From NCBI RefSeq assembly GCF_009915685.1, contig NZ_JAABLP010000007.1: a DNA stretch of 64,000 nucleotides. One strand, given 5' to 3'. Under the pieces are notes generated by a model that saw only the letters and a list, made by a program, of their open reading frames with translations, was not told the DNA's origin and made no database searches. This document shows, piece by piece, positions 27,101 to 35,708 of this stretch. Positions within the stretch are counted from its first letter, which is position 1; each line of letters begins with the position of its first letter. This DNA is from Pannonibacter tanglangensis. Lineage in GTDB: Bacteria; Pseudomonadota; Alphaproteobacteria; Rhizobiales; Stappiaceae. A program made the position numbers and the translations under genes.

Positions 27101-27292
27101 GGCGCGGGCAACCAGCCGGGCATAGACCTCGCGGGCGAGCAGGCGCAGCGGCAGGCCGATCAGTCCGGATGGCTGGGCCAGCATCCGTTCGATGGCGAGA
27201 TGCGTCTTGCCCGTGTTGGTCGGGCCGAGCACGGCCGTGACGGTCTTCGCCCGGGCGGCCGGGGGCAACGGCAGGGTCTTGATCGGAGGCAT
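24140..27292 (-). CDS. SUV3-like superfamily 2 RNA helicase
   Basis: A 1050-residue protein from ATG 27292; the frame is open upstream to a GTG at 27454 but that extension is low-complexity. The helicase core has motif I GPTNTGKTH, motif II DEVQ, motif III-like GAATIRP, motif V ATDAIGMGLNLDVD and motif VI QIAGRAGRH, as in mitochondrial SUV3. A SUV3 C-terminal region follows (about 480-760). The last 300 or so residues are a low-complexity tail: Ala/Glu-rich, then Arg/Gly/Gln/Asp-rich repeats, likely for RNA contact. Such helicases are presumed to act in RNA turnover. The S4-domain gene is coupled to its stop. Confidence 0.88.
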   Translation of the reverse strand: MPPIKTLPLPPAARAKTVTAVLGPTNTGKTHLAIERMLAQPSGLIGLPLRLLAREVYARLVARAGEAAVALITGEEKIIPKTPRFWVCTVEAMPLDLNTEFVAIDEVQLAADLDRGHVFTNRILNLRGRSETLLLGAATIRPLLEKLIPGLNVVTRPRMSVLTYAGSKKITRLPTRSAAVAFSASEVYAIAELIRRQRGGAAVVLGSLSPRTRNAQVELFQNGDVDYLVATDAIGMGLNLDVDHIAFAGNRKFDGYQYRALTPAEMAQIAGRAGRHMRDGTFGVTGRVDPLDDELVENIESHRFDALKVLQWRNSQLDFASLTSLRETLDLPPREEGLTRAPVGDDIQALEHAARDPDIRDMATGPARVELLWDVCQVPDYRKIAPANHADLLTHLYTLLVRNGHVDEDWFQRQVAFADRVDGDIDTLANRIAHIRTWTFVANRVDWLKDPAYWQGVTRGIEDRLSDALHERLTQRFVDRRTSVLMRRLRENAMLEAEITQSGDVLVEGQHIGRLQGFRFAPDAVSDSPEGKAVRAAAQKALASEIEARADRVSRAANEDFVLSSDGTIRWQGEPVAKLTAGDDALAPGFVLLADEHLTGPARDKVQDRVNLWVKAHVGTLLKPLIDLKDAEGLEGLARGIAFRIYESLGILERQDAANEIRQLDQDMRASMRKLGVRFGAYNIYVPALLKPAPSQLLAQLWALKHGSPDMPGLAELPQLSASGRTSITVDPQIDKALYKVVGFRVCGPRAVRVDILERLADLIRPLIAWKPLDASVTPPEGAIAQGGAFTVTVAMTSLLGCAGDDFAEILKSLGYRAEKREIQRPVAAKAKAPEAVAAAAPVETEASAEQTAEAADVAAEIPAPDAVSEAAPAAEAAPAEQAAAEANAEASADAPELETVTIDIWRPGRGERRGRPEGEARRGGDRNRGQGQGQGESRGQGRGDRRSHQGKREGGPEGSREGGRDGARPEGRRGDGNRPEGASRGEDRRGGPRRDDRKGGKPQGQGGRDQGNRDQGNRDRAPRADKPIDPNSPFAALMALKASMEKGKS

Positions 27293-28034
27293 CGCGGCGG
27301 GTGCTTCGTTGCGGCCTTGGCGGTTGACGGCCCCCGGGAGGTGCCGCTTGGGTCCTGACTGTGAGGGCCGGTGTCCGGGATCCGCTGTTCTGGATCCGCT
27401 CCCGCCCGCGTCACGCGAGGCTGGATCAGGCCGGGTCGAAGGGCTGTCTAGCACAGCCGGTTGCGCTCTGTCCTGCCCTCTTTTCGTCCTGTGCCGGCAG
27501 CGTCCGGATGCACGCAGAACGAGTCTGGAACAAAGAAAGTCCGAATCGCTGACATCGGACGATTCAGGATTCGTTCCCTACGACATCTTGTTCCCGCGAC
27601 AGGTCTTCGTACGAAATCGTGAATCTGCTCAAGGATTTGGCGCGTCATTCGACTCGGACTCGAGTCCGCGGGCGAATCCCGTCAAGCGTCAAGATCTGGT
27701 TAAGCCGGCCGGAAATCTTGCAACCCCGCTTTGCAACCTTCGGCACCGAAAGGGAACGCAGCGCGGACGAATCGCGGATCAGGCCCCGTTCCTGTCCTGT
27801 TCCTCCCGGATCTGGGGGGGCGTCCGCCAAGGCCCACCAGATGATCGATGTGCCGTCTGATTGGTTTCCGATGAAACTGTTGTGCCTGATCCCGGTTTTA
27901 ACTTAGGTGTCCCGAATTGGGGCGTCGGGGTGATCTGGAGGATCGTTGACCGATAGGTCAACGATACTGGCCCTTTCCTTGCACATCATCCCTTTGTATG
28001 AGTTGTCGCCGTCAATCCGAGGGAGGGTACGGGC
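27293..28034. other. Divergent intergenic region without a supported gene
   Basis: Lies between the helicase and pyc, so it should hold both promoters. No frame here shows family similarity. A GGTCAACGAT/ATCGTTGACC inverted repeat (about 27942-27967) sits 75-90 bp before pyc and could be a regulatory site. A GAGGGAGGG ribosome-binding site lies at 28019-28027. Confidence 0.5.
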
Positions 28035-31000
28035 TTGAGCATCCGCAAGATACTTGTCGCCAACCGGTCAGAAATCGCAATCCGTGTATTCCGTGCGGCC
28101 AATGAGCTTGGCCTGAAAACCGTGGCCATCTTCGCGGAGCAGGACAAGCTCGCCCTGCACAGATTTAAGGCAGATGAAGCCTATCAAGTAGGCAAGGGGC
28201 TGGGTCCGATCGAGGCCTACCTGTCTATCGACGAGATCATCCGCGTGGCCAAGCTGTCGGGCGCGGATGCGATCCATCCCGGCTACGGCTTCCTGTCGGA
28301 AAGCCCGGAATTCGCCGAGGCCTGCGCGCAGAACGGCATCATCTTCATCGGGCCGCAGCCGGAGACCATGCGCCGGCTCGGCAACAAGGTGGCCGCGCGC
28401 AACCTTGCGATCGAGGCCGGCGTGCCGGTCATGCCGGCAACCGATCCGCTGCCGGACGATCTGGAAGAGATCAAGAAGCTGGCCGAGGGCATCGGCTACC
28501 CGGTGATGCTGAAGGCGTCCTGGGGCGGCGGTGGCCGCGGCATGCGCGTCATCCGCGACGAGGCGACGCTGGTGCGTGAGGTCGTGGCTGCCAAGCGCGA
28601 GGCCAAGGCCGCGTTCGGCAAGGACGAGATCTATCTGGAGAAGCTGGTCCAGCGGGCGCGCCACGTCGAGGTGCAGATCCTGGGCGACAGCCATGGCAAC
28701 CTCGTGCACCTGTTCGAGCGCGACTGCTCGATCCAGCGCCGGCATCAGAAGGTCGTCGAACGGGCGCCGGCCCCCTATCTCTCCGAAGATCGCCGGCGGG
28801 AGCTGTGTGACTACGGTCTGAAGATTGGCAAGGCGGTCGACTACTGCGGCGCGGGGACGGTCGAGTTCCTCATGGATGCCGACACGGGCGCGATCTACTT
28901 CATCGAGGTCAATCCGCGCGTGCAGGTCGAGCACACGGTCACCGAACAGGTCACCGGCATCGACATCGTCAAGGCGCAGATCCGCATTGCCGGCGGTGCG
29001 GCGATCGGCACCGAGGCCAGCGGCGTGCCGGCGCAGGCCGACGTGCGCCTCAACGGCCATGCCCTGCAGTGCCGCATCACCACGGAAGACCCGGAGCAGA
29101 ACTTCATCCCGGACTACGGCCGCATCACCGCCTACCGCGGTGCCACCGGCTTCGGCATCCGCCTCGACGGCGGCACGGCCTATTCGGGCGCGGTCATCAC
29201 CCGGTTCTATGATCCGCTGCTGGAAAAGGTCACGGCCTGGGCACCGAGCGCCGAAGAGGCCTGCCAGCGCATGGACCGCGCCCTGCGCGAGTTCCGCATC
29301 CGCGGCGTTGCCACCAACCTGGTGTTCCTCGAGAACATCATCGGTCACCCGGCCTTCCGCGCCAACAACTACACCACGCGCTTCATCGACGACACGCCGG
29401 AGCTGTTTGCGCAGGTGAAGCGGCAGGACCGCGCCACCAAGCTCCTGACCTACATTGCCGACGTGTCCGTCAATGGCCATCCCGAGACCCGCGGGCGGCC
29501 GCGTCCCGGCAAGGATGCAGCGGCGCCGGTGGTGCCGGATTTCGGCGACGTCAAGCCGGAGGGCACCCGCAACCTGCTCGACACGCTCGGCCCGCGCGGC
29601 TTTGCCGACTGGATGAAGGCGCAGCCGCAGGTGCTCGTCACCGACACGACCATGCGCGACGGCCACCAGTCGCTGCTGGCCACGCGCATGCGCACGCATG
29701 ACATCGTCGCCATCGCCGATGCCTATGCCACCGGCCTGCCGCAGCTGTTCTCGCTCGAATGCTGGGGCGGGGCGACCTTCGACGTCGCCATGCGCTTCCT
29801 CACCGAGGATCCCTGGGAGCGTCTGCGGCTGATCCGGCAGAAGGCCCCCAACATCCTGCTGCAGATGCTGCTGCGCGGCTCCAACGGCGTCGGCTACACC
29901 AACTATCCCGACAACGTGGTCCGCTTCTTCGTGCATCAGGCGGCGACGGCCGGTGTCGACGTGTTCCGCGTGTTCGACTGCCTGAACTGGGTGGAGAACA
30001 TGCGCGTCTCCATCGACGCGGTGCTCGAGACGGACAAGCTCTGCGAAGGCACGCTCTGCTACACCGGCGACCTCCTGGACAGCGCGCGGCCGCAGTATGA
30101 CCTGAAGTACTACGTCGGGCTGGCGAAGGAGCTCGAGAAGGCGGGTGCCCATATCCTCGGCGTGAAGGACATGGCCGGTCTCCTGAAGCCGGCCGCCGCT
30201 CGGGTGCTGTTCAAGGCGCTGAAGGAAGAGATCGGCCTGCCGATCCATTTCCACACCCACGACACCTCGGGCATTGGCGGCGCCACCGTCCTGGCGGCGG
30301 TCGATGCCGGTGTCGATGCCATCGACGGAGCGATGGACGCCTTCTCCGGCAACACCTCGCAGCCGTGTCTTGGCTCCATTGTCGAGGCGCTGAAGGGCTC
30401 CGACCGCGATCCTGGCCTGTCGGCCGATGCGATCCGCCGCATCTCGTTCTACTGGGAGGCGGTGCGCCATCAGTATGCGGCCTTCGAGAGCGACCTGAAG
30501 GGACCGGCCTCCGAGGTCTATCTGCACGAGATGCCGGGTGGCCAGTTTACCAACCTCAAGGAGCAGGCGCGCTCGCTTGGCCTCGAGACCCGCTGGCACG
30601 AGGTGGCGCAGGCCTATGCCGACGCGAACATGATGTTCGGTGACATCGTCAAGGTGACGCCGTCGTCCAAGGTCGTCGGCGACATGGCGCTGATGATGGT
30701 GAGCCAGGGCCTGACCGTGACCGATGTGGTCAACCCGGACAAGGACGTGGCCTTCCCGGATTCGGTCGTGCAGATGCTGCGCGGCGACCTGGGGCAGCCG
30801 CCGGCTGGCTGGCCGAAGGCGCTGCAGGACAAGGTGCTGAAGGGCGAGACCCCGATCACCGTCCGGCCGGGGTCGCTCCTCAAGTCGGAGGACATCGAGG
30901 CGCGGCGCAAGGAGGCGGCCGAGAAGACCGGTATCGACATCGATGACCAGGCTCTGGCGTCCTACCTCATGTATCCGAAGGTCTTCACCGATTTCGCCAG

Positions 31001-31478
31001 GGCGCAGGTCCAGTACGGGCCGACCTCGGTGCTGCCGACCCCGGTCTATTTCTACGGACTGGATGTGGGCGAGGAGATCTTCGTCGAACTTGAGCCGGGC
31101 AAGACCCTTGTTGTGCGCTGCCAGGCTGTCGGCGAGACGGATGTGCAGGGCGAGAAGAAGGTGTTCTTCGAGCTCAACGGCCAGCCGCGCATCGTCAAGG
31201 TGCCGGATCGTGCCCATGGGGCCTCCGGGGCTGCCCTGCGCCGCAAGGCGGAGGCCGGCAACGAGGCCCATGTGGGCGCGCCGATGCCGGGCGTCATCTC
31301 CACTGTCGCGGTCGCGGCCGGCCAGTCGGTCAAGGCCGGCGACGTGCTGCTGTCGATCGAGGCGATGAAGATGGAAACCGCGCTGCATGCGGAGCGGGAT
31401 GGCATCCTCTCGGAAGTCCTCGTCACGCCCGGCAGCCAGATCGACGCCAAGGACCTGCTGGTCGTCTACAAGGCGTGA
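28035..31478 (+). CDS. pyc: Pyruvate carboxylase
   Basis: A 1147-residue single-chain enzyme that carboxylates pyruvate to oxaloacetate with ATP, bicarbonate and biotin, feeding the TCA cycle. The biotin carboxylase domain begins IRKILVANRSEIAIRVFRA, with the ATP-grasp Gly loop SWGGGGRGMR and EVNPRVQVEHTVTE. The carboxyltransferase domain starts near residue 530 with DTTMRDGHQSLLATRMRT, the metal and pyruvate site. The biotinyl domain ends the protein with EAMKMETAL, Lys being the biotin site. The start is TTG at 28035, with GAGGGAGGG eight bases upstream. The length matches alpha4-type enzymes. It is monocistronic. Confidence 0.97.
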   Translation: MSIRKILVANRSEIAIRVFRAANELGLKTVAIFAEQDKLALHRFKADEAYQVGKGLGPIEAYLSIDEIIRVAKLSGADAIHPGYGFLSESPEFAEACAQNGIIFIGPQPETMRRLGNKVAARNLAIEAGVPVMPATDPLPDDLEEIKKLAEGIGYPVMLKASWGGGGRGMRVIRDEATLVREVVAAKREAKAAFGKDEIYLEKLVQRARHVEVQILGDSHGNLVHLFERDCSIQRRHQKVVERAPAPYLSEDRRRELCDYGLKIGKAVDYCGAGTVEFLMDADTGAIYFIEVNPRVQVEHTVTEQVTGIDIVKAQIRIAGGAAIGTEASGVPAQADVRLNGHALQCRITTEDPEQNFIPDYGRITAYRGATGFGIRLDGGTAYSGAVITRFYDPLLEKVTAWAPSAEEACQRMDRALREFRIRGVATNLVFLENIIGHPAFRANNYTTRFIDDTPELFAQVKRQDRATKLLTYIADVSVNGHPETRGRPRPGKDAAAPVVPDFGDVKPEGTRNLLDTLGPRGFADWMKAQPQVLVTDTTMRDGHQSLLATRMRTHDIVAIADAYATGLPQLFSLECWGGATFDVAMRFLTEDPWERLRLIRQKAPNILLQMLLRGSNGVGYTNYPDNVVRFFVHQAATAGVDVFRVFDCLNWVENMRVSIDAVLETDKLCEGTLCYTGDLLDSARPQYDLKYYVGLAKELEKAGAHILGVKDMAGLLKPAAARVLFKALKEEIGLPIHFHTHDTSGIGGATVLAAVDAGVDAIDGAMDAFSGNTSQPCLGSIVEALKGSDRDPGLSADAIRRISFYWEAVRHQYAAFESDLKGPASEVYLHEMPGGQFTNLKEQARSLGLETRWHEVAQAYADANMMFGDIVKVTPSSKVVGDMALMMVSQGLTVTDVVNPDKDVAFPDSVVQMLRGDLGQPPAGWPKALQDKVLKGETPITVRPGSLLKSEDIEARRKEAAEKTGIDIDDQALASYLMYPKVFTDFARAQVQYGPTSVLPTPVYFYGLDVGEEIFVELEPGKTLVVRCQAVGETDVQGEKKVFFELNGQPRIVKVPDRAHGASGAALRRKAEAGNEAHVGAPMPGVISTVAVAAGQSVKAGDVLLSIEAMKMETALHAERDGILSEVLVTPGSQIDAKDLLVVYKA

Positions 31479-31506
31479 GTCTTGATCGGAGCGACACACG
31501 ATGACA

Positions 31507-31527
31507 GGGGAGGCCTGTGGCCTCCCC
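31507..31527 (+). terminator. GC hairpin just after pyc (no T-run)
   Basis: A 9-bp stem GGGGAGGCC/GGCCTCCCC with loop TGT, 28 bp past the pyc stop. It lacks a U-tract and may only stabilise the mRNA end. A near-copy with a T-run lies at 31713-31738, on the far side of a palindromic repeat. Confidence 0.5.
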
Positions 31528-31550
31528 CCAGACTGCTGACAAAGGCCCCA

Positions 31551-31682
31551 TCGTCATCCCGGACGCAGCGAAGCGGAGATCCGGGACCGGAGAGCCAGAG
31601 TCTCTCCGGGATGAATTCATTGAAACATTGAGGCCTCGACTCTCCGGTCCCGGCTCGGCGCTACGCTTGGCCGGGATGACTT
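31551..31682. repeat. REP-like palindromic repeat element downstream of pyc
   Basis: The ends are inverted: TCATCCCGGACGCAGCGAAG at the left and TTGGCCGGGATGA at the right, with internal GGTCCCGG/CCGGGACC arms and a small CGGAGAG/CTCTCCG hairpin. The left arm has the same word order as the element at 50346-50528 (TCACCCCGGGCGGAGCGGAG), so this is a dispersed family. No coding content. Confidence 0.7.
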
Positions 31683-31712
31683 CGGTGAGGTGGGGGTTTG
31701 TCATCAACATCA

Positions 31713-31738
31713 GGGGAGGCCGCTGGCCTCTCCTTTTT
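31713..31738 (+). terminator. Rho-independent terminator (likely for pyc)
   Basis: A 9-bp stem (GGGGAGGCC with GGCCTCTCC, one G-T pair), loop GCT, then TTTTT at 31734-31738. It resembles the hairpin at 31507-31527, as if the repeat element had been placed between two copies. The 290 bp after it, up to 32028, contain no supported gene. Confidence 0.75.
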
Positions 31739-32028
31739 GTTGGCGCTGCTTCCGTTTCGCAGCGCTCGTGTCGTCACGGCGGGTCTCGCGCCAAGCTTCG
31801 CCCGGGGCGACCGAGGAGGGGGCGGCATGCCGGAATCCGATGGTCGGGCTGTCCGGAGGCTGCTACAGCTTCACCGGTTACCTCCGCACAAGGCGGGGAT
31901 GACCGATGCGTCTGGCGTCGCGCCGGATCGACAGGTCGAGGTCAGTGCGTAAGCACCGGGTGGACCTGCAGTCTTGAACATTGCCCTGTCCCGGCGCTGC
32001 GGGGACAAGTCGGCCTGGGGCGTCGTCA

Positions 32029-32790
32029 ATGGAGTTTTCCTCCGAAATTCTCGCCATCCTGTTTGCCGTTGCCCTGGTGGCGGGCTGGGTTGATGCGATT
32101 GCCGGCGGTGGCGGCCTGCTGACCATTCCGGCGCTGTTGCTGGTCGGCGTGCCGCCGGCGACCGCCCTGGCGACCAACAAGCTGCAGGGCAGCTTCGGCG
32201 CCATGACGGCGGCGGTCTATTTCATCCGTCGCAAGATGGTGTCGGTGCCGGCCAATCTGCCCGCGCTTGCGGCGATTGCTGCCGGGTCCGTGCTGGGCGG
32301 CGTCGTGCTGCAGCAGGTGGATGCGGACCTGCTGGTCCTGTTCATCCCGGTGCTGCTGGTGTCGATCGGGATCTACTTCCTGTTCTTTGCCCGCAATCTC
32401 GACGAGGAGCGTGCGCCGCGCATCAGTGCGGGGCGCTACAGCGGCACCGTCGCGCCCGTGCTGGGCTTCTACGACGGCTTTTTCGGCCCGGGCACCGGGT
32501 CCTTCATGGCCACGTCCCTCGTGTTGCTGCGCGGCATGCCGATCCGCATGGCCACGGCGCATGCAAAGCTGTTCAACGTGACCAGCAATCTGGCGGCACT
32601 CGGCTATTTCGTCCTGTTCGGAGAAATCGCCTGGCTGGCCGGCGGGGTCATGATCCTGGGGCAGGTGGCGGGGGCCTATCTCGGCGCCCATTTCGCCTTC
32701 ACCGGCGGAGCCAGGATCATCCGCCCCATCACGGTGATCATGTGCTTTGCCATGAGCATCCGCGTGCTGGTCCGGATGTGGCCGGCGTAG
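32029..32790 (+). CDS. TSUP (TauE/SafE) family permease
   Basis: A 253-residue membrane protein from ATG 32029, with about eight hydrophobic segments. The twin family motifs are clear: GWVDAIAGGGGLLTIPALLL in the first half and GFYDGFFGPGTGSFMA in the second, the internal repeat of TSUP transporters. Members export sulfite or sulfoacetate or take up other organosulfur or carboxylate anions; the substrate cannot be deduced, as the neighbours are unrelated. The 16 codons upstream in frame look untranslated. Confidence 0.88.
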   Translation: MEFSSEILAILFAVALVAGWVDAIAGGGGLLTIPALLLVGVPPATALATNKLQGSFGAMTAAVYFIRRKMVSVPANLPALAAIAAGSVLGGVVLQQVDADLLVLFIPVLLVSIGIYFLFFARNLDEERAPRISAGRYSGTVAPVLGFYDGFFGPGTGSFMATSLVLLRGMPIRMATAHAKLFNVTSNLAALGYFVLFGEIAWLAGGVMILGQVAGAYLGAHFAFTGGARIIRPITVIMCFAMSIRVLVRMWPA

Positions 32791-32804
32791 CGAGGCCTTG
32801 CGCG

Positions 32805-33512
32805 TCAGGGCGCCGGCGTGTCGGCCCGGCCGATCCACAGGTCCAGAAAGTCATCCAGCCACTGGCGGACCGCCTGGTCGAAGATGAAGCGGCCGGCGAA
32901 ATGGTCCTGCCGGCCCTGCGCTCCCGGCTGTTCCATGCGCGGCGCGCCCTTCGTCGTCCAGCGCACCATCATCGCGTGGGTCAGTTCCGGGTGGAACTGG
33001 ATGCCGTAGGCGCGCGGGCCGACACGGATCGCCTGGTTGGGATAGGTATCGCCGGTGGCCAGGAGGTCGGCCCCCGAGGGCAGGCTGAAGCCTTCGCGGT
33101 GCCACTGGTAGACCTTGCCCGGCCAGGTCATCAGCGATCGGCCGGTATCTGTCGGGCGGAGGGGATAGTAGCCGATCTCGACCAGCTCGCGCGGATGGCT
33201 TTCGACCGTGCCGCCGAGATGGCGCACCATCATCTGTGCCCCGAGACAGATGCCAAGAAAGGGCTTCTGTTCCCTGAGCGGCACGCCGATCCAGTCGATC
33301 TCGCGGCTGATGTAGGCGTCCGGATCGTTGGCACTCATCGGACCGCCAAAGATCACGGCGCCCGCGTGCCGGCTCATGTCATGCGGCAGCGGATCGCCGA
33401 ACCGTGGCCGGCGGATGTCGAGACGGAAGCCGCGCCGCTGAAGTTCATGGCCGACCCGGCCCGGCGACGAGGTCTCCTGATGCAGGACGATCAGAATGCG
33501 CTGTTCGCTCAC
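32805..33512 (-). CDS. Class I glutamine amidotransferase-like protein
   Basis: A 235-residue protein starting at GTG 33512 inside a GTGA overlap with the TerB-like gene, so translation is coupled. The Rossmann-like class I amidotransferase fold is seen: VIFGGPMSAND, the nucleophile elbow FLGICLGAQMM with the catalytic Cys, and YGIQFHPELTH with the catalytic His and Glu. It resembles the stand-alone GMP-synthase-like group, which hydrolyses glutamine or acts on gamma-glutamyl compounds. No synthetase partner is encoded nearby, so the acceptor is unknown. Confidence 0.85.
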   Translation of the reverse strand: MSEQRILIVLHQETSSPGRVGHELQRRGFRLDIRRPRFGDPLPHDMSRHAGAVIFGGPMSANDPDAYISREIDWIGVPLREQKPFLGICLGAQMMVRHLGGTVESHPRELVEIGYYPLRPTDTGRSLMTWPGKVYQWHREGFSLPSGADLLATGDTYPNQAIRVGPRAYGIQFHPELTHAMMVRWTTKGAPRMEQPGAQGRQDHFAGRFIFDQAVRQWLDDFLDLWIGRADTPAP

Positions 33513-33991
33513 GACTGTTGCTTGTCGTCCTCGAGATCCTGTTCCTGGGCAACCTTCTGGCGCAGGGCGATGCGATCGCGCGAGGAGACGCCGAGCAGCT
33601 CCGCGACGCGCCAGACCGTGTTGTCCTCGAATTCGTGCACGTGACCGTCGGCATAGACCAGCCGCCACATCATCTCGATGATGGCGTGGCGCTCGGCCTC
33701 GTCGGTCTTGCGCTTGAGCACCGACGTGAACCCGTACAGATCGACGGCTTCATTGTCGCGGTCGGTGGCGAGGCGGATCAGCTCCTCCGTATCTTCCCTG
33801 GTCAGCGCGTAGTGATCGCGCAGGGTGTCTGTGAGCTTCTTGTGTTCCGCCTCATCCATGTCGCCATCCACGCTGATGACGTGGATCAACAGGGCGGCAA
33901 CGGCAAGGCGCTGGTCGTCGTCAGCGAAGGTGAGCCCTTCGCTTTCTCCGAATGTCACTTCCTTGATGAAGCGCTTGAGCGATGAAAGCAT
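33509..33991 (-). CDS. TerB-family (tellurite resistance-like) protein
   Basis: A 160-residue helical protein from ATG 33991. TerB-like features are LAVAALLIHVISVDGDMDEAEH in the first helical repeat and RLVYADGHVHEFEDNTVWRVAELL in the second, with conserved Asp/Glu residues that bind metal in TerB. No other ter genes are close, so a tellurite role is unlikely. The GTGA junction ties it to the amidotransferase. The 342 bp upstream to 34333 are non-coding apart from a possible promoter. Confidence 0.8.
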   Translation of the reverse strand: MLSSLKRFIKEVTFGESEGLTFADDDQRLAVAALLIHVISVDGDMDEAEHKKLTDTLRDHYALTREDTEELIRLATDRDNEAVDLYGFTSVLKRKTDEAERHAIIEMMWRLVYADGHVHEFEDNTVWRVAELLGVSSRDRIALRQKVAQEQDLEDDKQQS

Positions 33992-34333
33992 GCGTGTTGT
34001 CCGTTGCTGACGACCATCTTGTGGCCGCGGTGCCCCTGCCTCGACCTCTGGGCGGGAAGCATAAGGCATTTTCCTTACCGTCCAGTGTTATATGGCGTGC
34101 CGCTGGCGATTTGCGAGGAAGTTGCGGCACTTAGGCCACAGTTGCTCCGGTCCGGCGGATTTAGATCAGTTCCAAACTATTGATTTCTCAAGGACATTAA
34201 CTTGACACACGTGGTCATGAATTGTTTGGTGCCGCGCGTGCGTTCCCGCAGCGGATGCCGGGGCCGGACTGTCCGGTCCTTTGCCGGCCACAGGCTGTCG
34301 CGGGGACCCTTGTCCGAACCCAGGAGACCCGCC

Positions 34334-35620
34334 ATGCTGCGCCCGTTCCGCCTTGCCCTGTTTGCCGCAACGGCCTTGACCCTTGCCCCCGTCGCGGCGC
34401 CGGCCCTGGCCGGGCCTGTCGCTCCGGCCGCGGTGCTGGCGACCTATCAGGACGTCGCCGCGGCCGCCTACGCGGATGCGCTGCAGTCCGCGCGGACGTT
34501 GAAGCAGGCCGTCGAGGCGCTGGTCGCCAAGCCGAGCGCGGACACGCTCGCGGCGGCGCGCAAGGCCTGGATCGCGGCGCGCAACCCCTACCAGCAGACC
34601 GAAGCCTACCGCTTTGGCAACGCCATCGTCGATGACTGGGAGGGCAAGGTCAATGCCTGGCCGCTGGACGAGGGTCTGATCGACTATGTCGACGTGGCGT
34701 CCTACGGCGAAAGCTCCGAAGAAAACGCCTATTTCACCGCCAATGTCATCGCCAACCGGTCGCTCAAGGTGGGTGGGGTCGAGATCGACGCGACCGCGAT
34801 CACCCCGGGCCTGCTCGCCGACCGGCTGCAGGAAGCCGGCGAGGTGGAGGCCAATGTCGCCACCGGCTACCACGCCATCGAATTCCTGCTCTGGGGGCAG
34901 GATCTGAACGGCACCAAGGCTGGGGCCGGCAACCGCCCGGCGACGGATTTTGACGTGGCCAACTGCACCGGCGGCAACTGTGACCGCCGCGCTGCCTATC
35001 TTCTGGCTGCCACCGACCTGCTGGTCGCCGATCTCGAGGAGATGGCCAGGGCCTGGGCCCCGGGCGGCGCGGCGCGCGAGGAGCTGAAAGCCAAGGGCGA
35101 GGCCGGCGGTCTGGCGACGATCCTGACCGGCATGGGTTCGCTGTCCTACGGCGAGCTGGCGGGCGAGCGCATGAAGCTCGGCCTCATGCTCAACGATCCG
35201 GAAGAGGAGCATGACTGCTTCTCCGACAACACCCACATGTCGCATTACAATGACGTGGTCGGCATCCGGAACGTGTACTTCGGCACCTACACGCGCATCG
35301 ACGGCACCCGGCTGAGCGGCGCCTCGCTGCACGAACTGGTGACGGCGAAGGACCCGAAGCTGGCCGAGGAGATGAAGGTCAAGCTCGACGCCACGCTCGC
35401 CGCCTTCGAGGCACTGAAAACCCGTGCGGAGACCGTCGAGGCCTATGACCAGATGATCGGCGAGGGCAACAAGGACGGCAACGCCGTGGTCCAGGCCGCC
35501 GTCGATGCGCTGGTGGACCAGACCAAATCGATCGAACGCGTGGTGGCGGCACTTGGTCTGGAAGCCATCGCCTTTGAGGGCTCCGACAGCCTCGACAATC
35601 CCACGGCGGTGTTCCAGTAA
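34334..35620 (+). CDS. Imelysin-family periplasmic protein (iron-regulated, EfeM/IrpA-like)
   Basis: A 428-residue protein from ATG 34334 with an AGGAG site eight bases upstream. The signal peptide LALFAATALTLAPVAAPALA is expected to be cleaved after ALA. The imelysin domain is helical and carries the GxHxxE signature as GYHAIEFLLWGQDL, where His and Glu are predicted metal ligands. Family members are periplasmic or lipid-anchored, often iron-regulated, and linked to iron uptake. It heads a four-gene operon with a di-haem oxidoreductase, a second imelysin and a DUF1513 protein, a recurring cluster in proteobacteria. Confidence 0.9.
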   Translation: MLRPFRLALFAATALTLAPVAAPALAGPVAPAAVLATYQDVAAAAYADALQSARTLKQAVEALVAKPSADTLAAARKAWIAARNPYQQTEAYRFGNAIVDDWEGKVNAWPLDEGLIDYVDVASYGESSEENAYFTANVIANRSLKVGGVEIDATAITPGLLADRLQEAGEVEANVATGYHAIEFLLWGQDLNGTKAGAGNRPATDFDVANCTGGNCDRRAAYLLAATDLLVADLEEMARAWAPGGAAREELKAKGEAGGLATILTGMGSLSYGELAGERMKLGLMLNDPEEEHDCFSDNTHMSHYNDVVGIRNVYFGTYTRIDGTRLSGASLHELVTAKDPKLAEEMKVKLDATLAAFEALKTRAETVEAYDQMIGEGNKDGNAVVQAAVDALVDQTKSIERVVAALGLEAIAFEGSDSLDNPTAVFQ

Positions 35621-35708
35621 GCCCAAATGACCTCCCCGGGTGGCGGACGGCCGCCCGGGAGGCTGCCGGTGGTGAGAGGGATCCCGGCTGGCCACGGATC
35701 CGACCAGG

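Noticed and set aside
26126..27358. 410-residue open frame antisense to the helicase N-terminal half
   Set aside because: Lies opposite the conserved Walker A and DEVQ coding region; no domain visible.
28068..31499. 1143-residue open frame antisense to pyc
   Set aside because: Shadow of a strong real gene in high-G+C DNA; translation is His/Arg/Asp-rich with no family features.
31517..32122. 201-residue plus-strand frame after pyc
   Set aside because: Built from the REP-like repeat and terminator hairpin; not coding.
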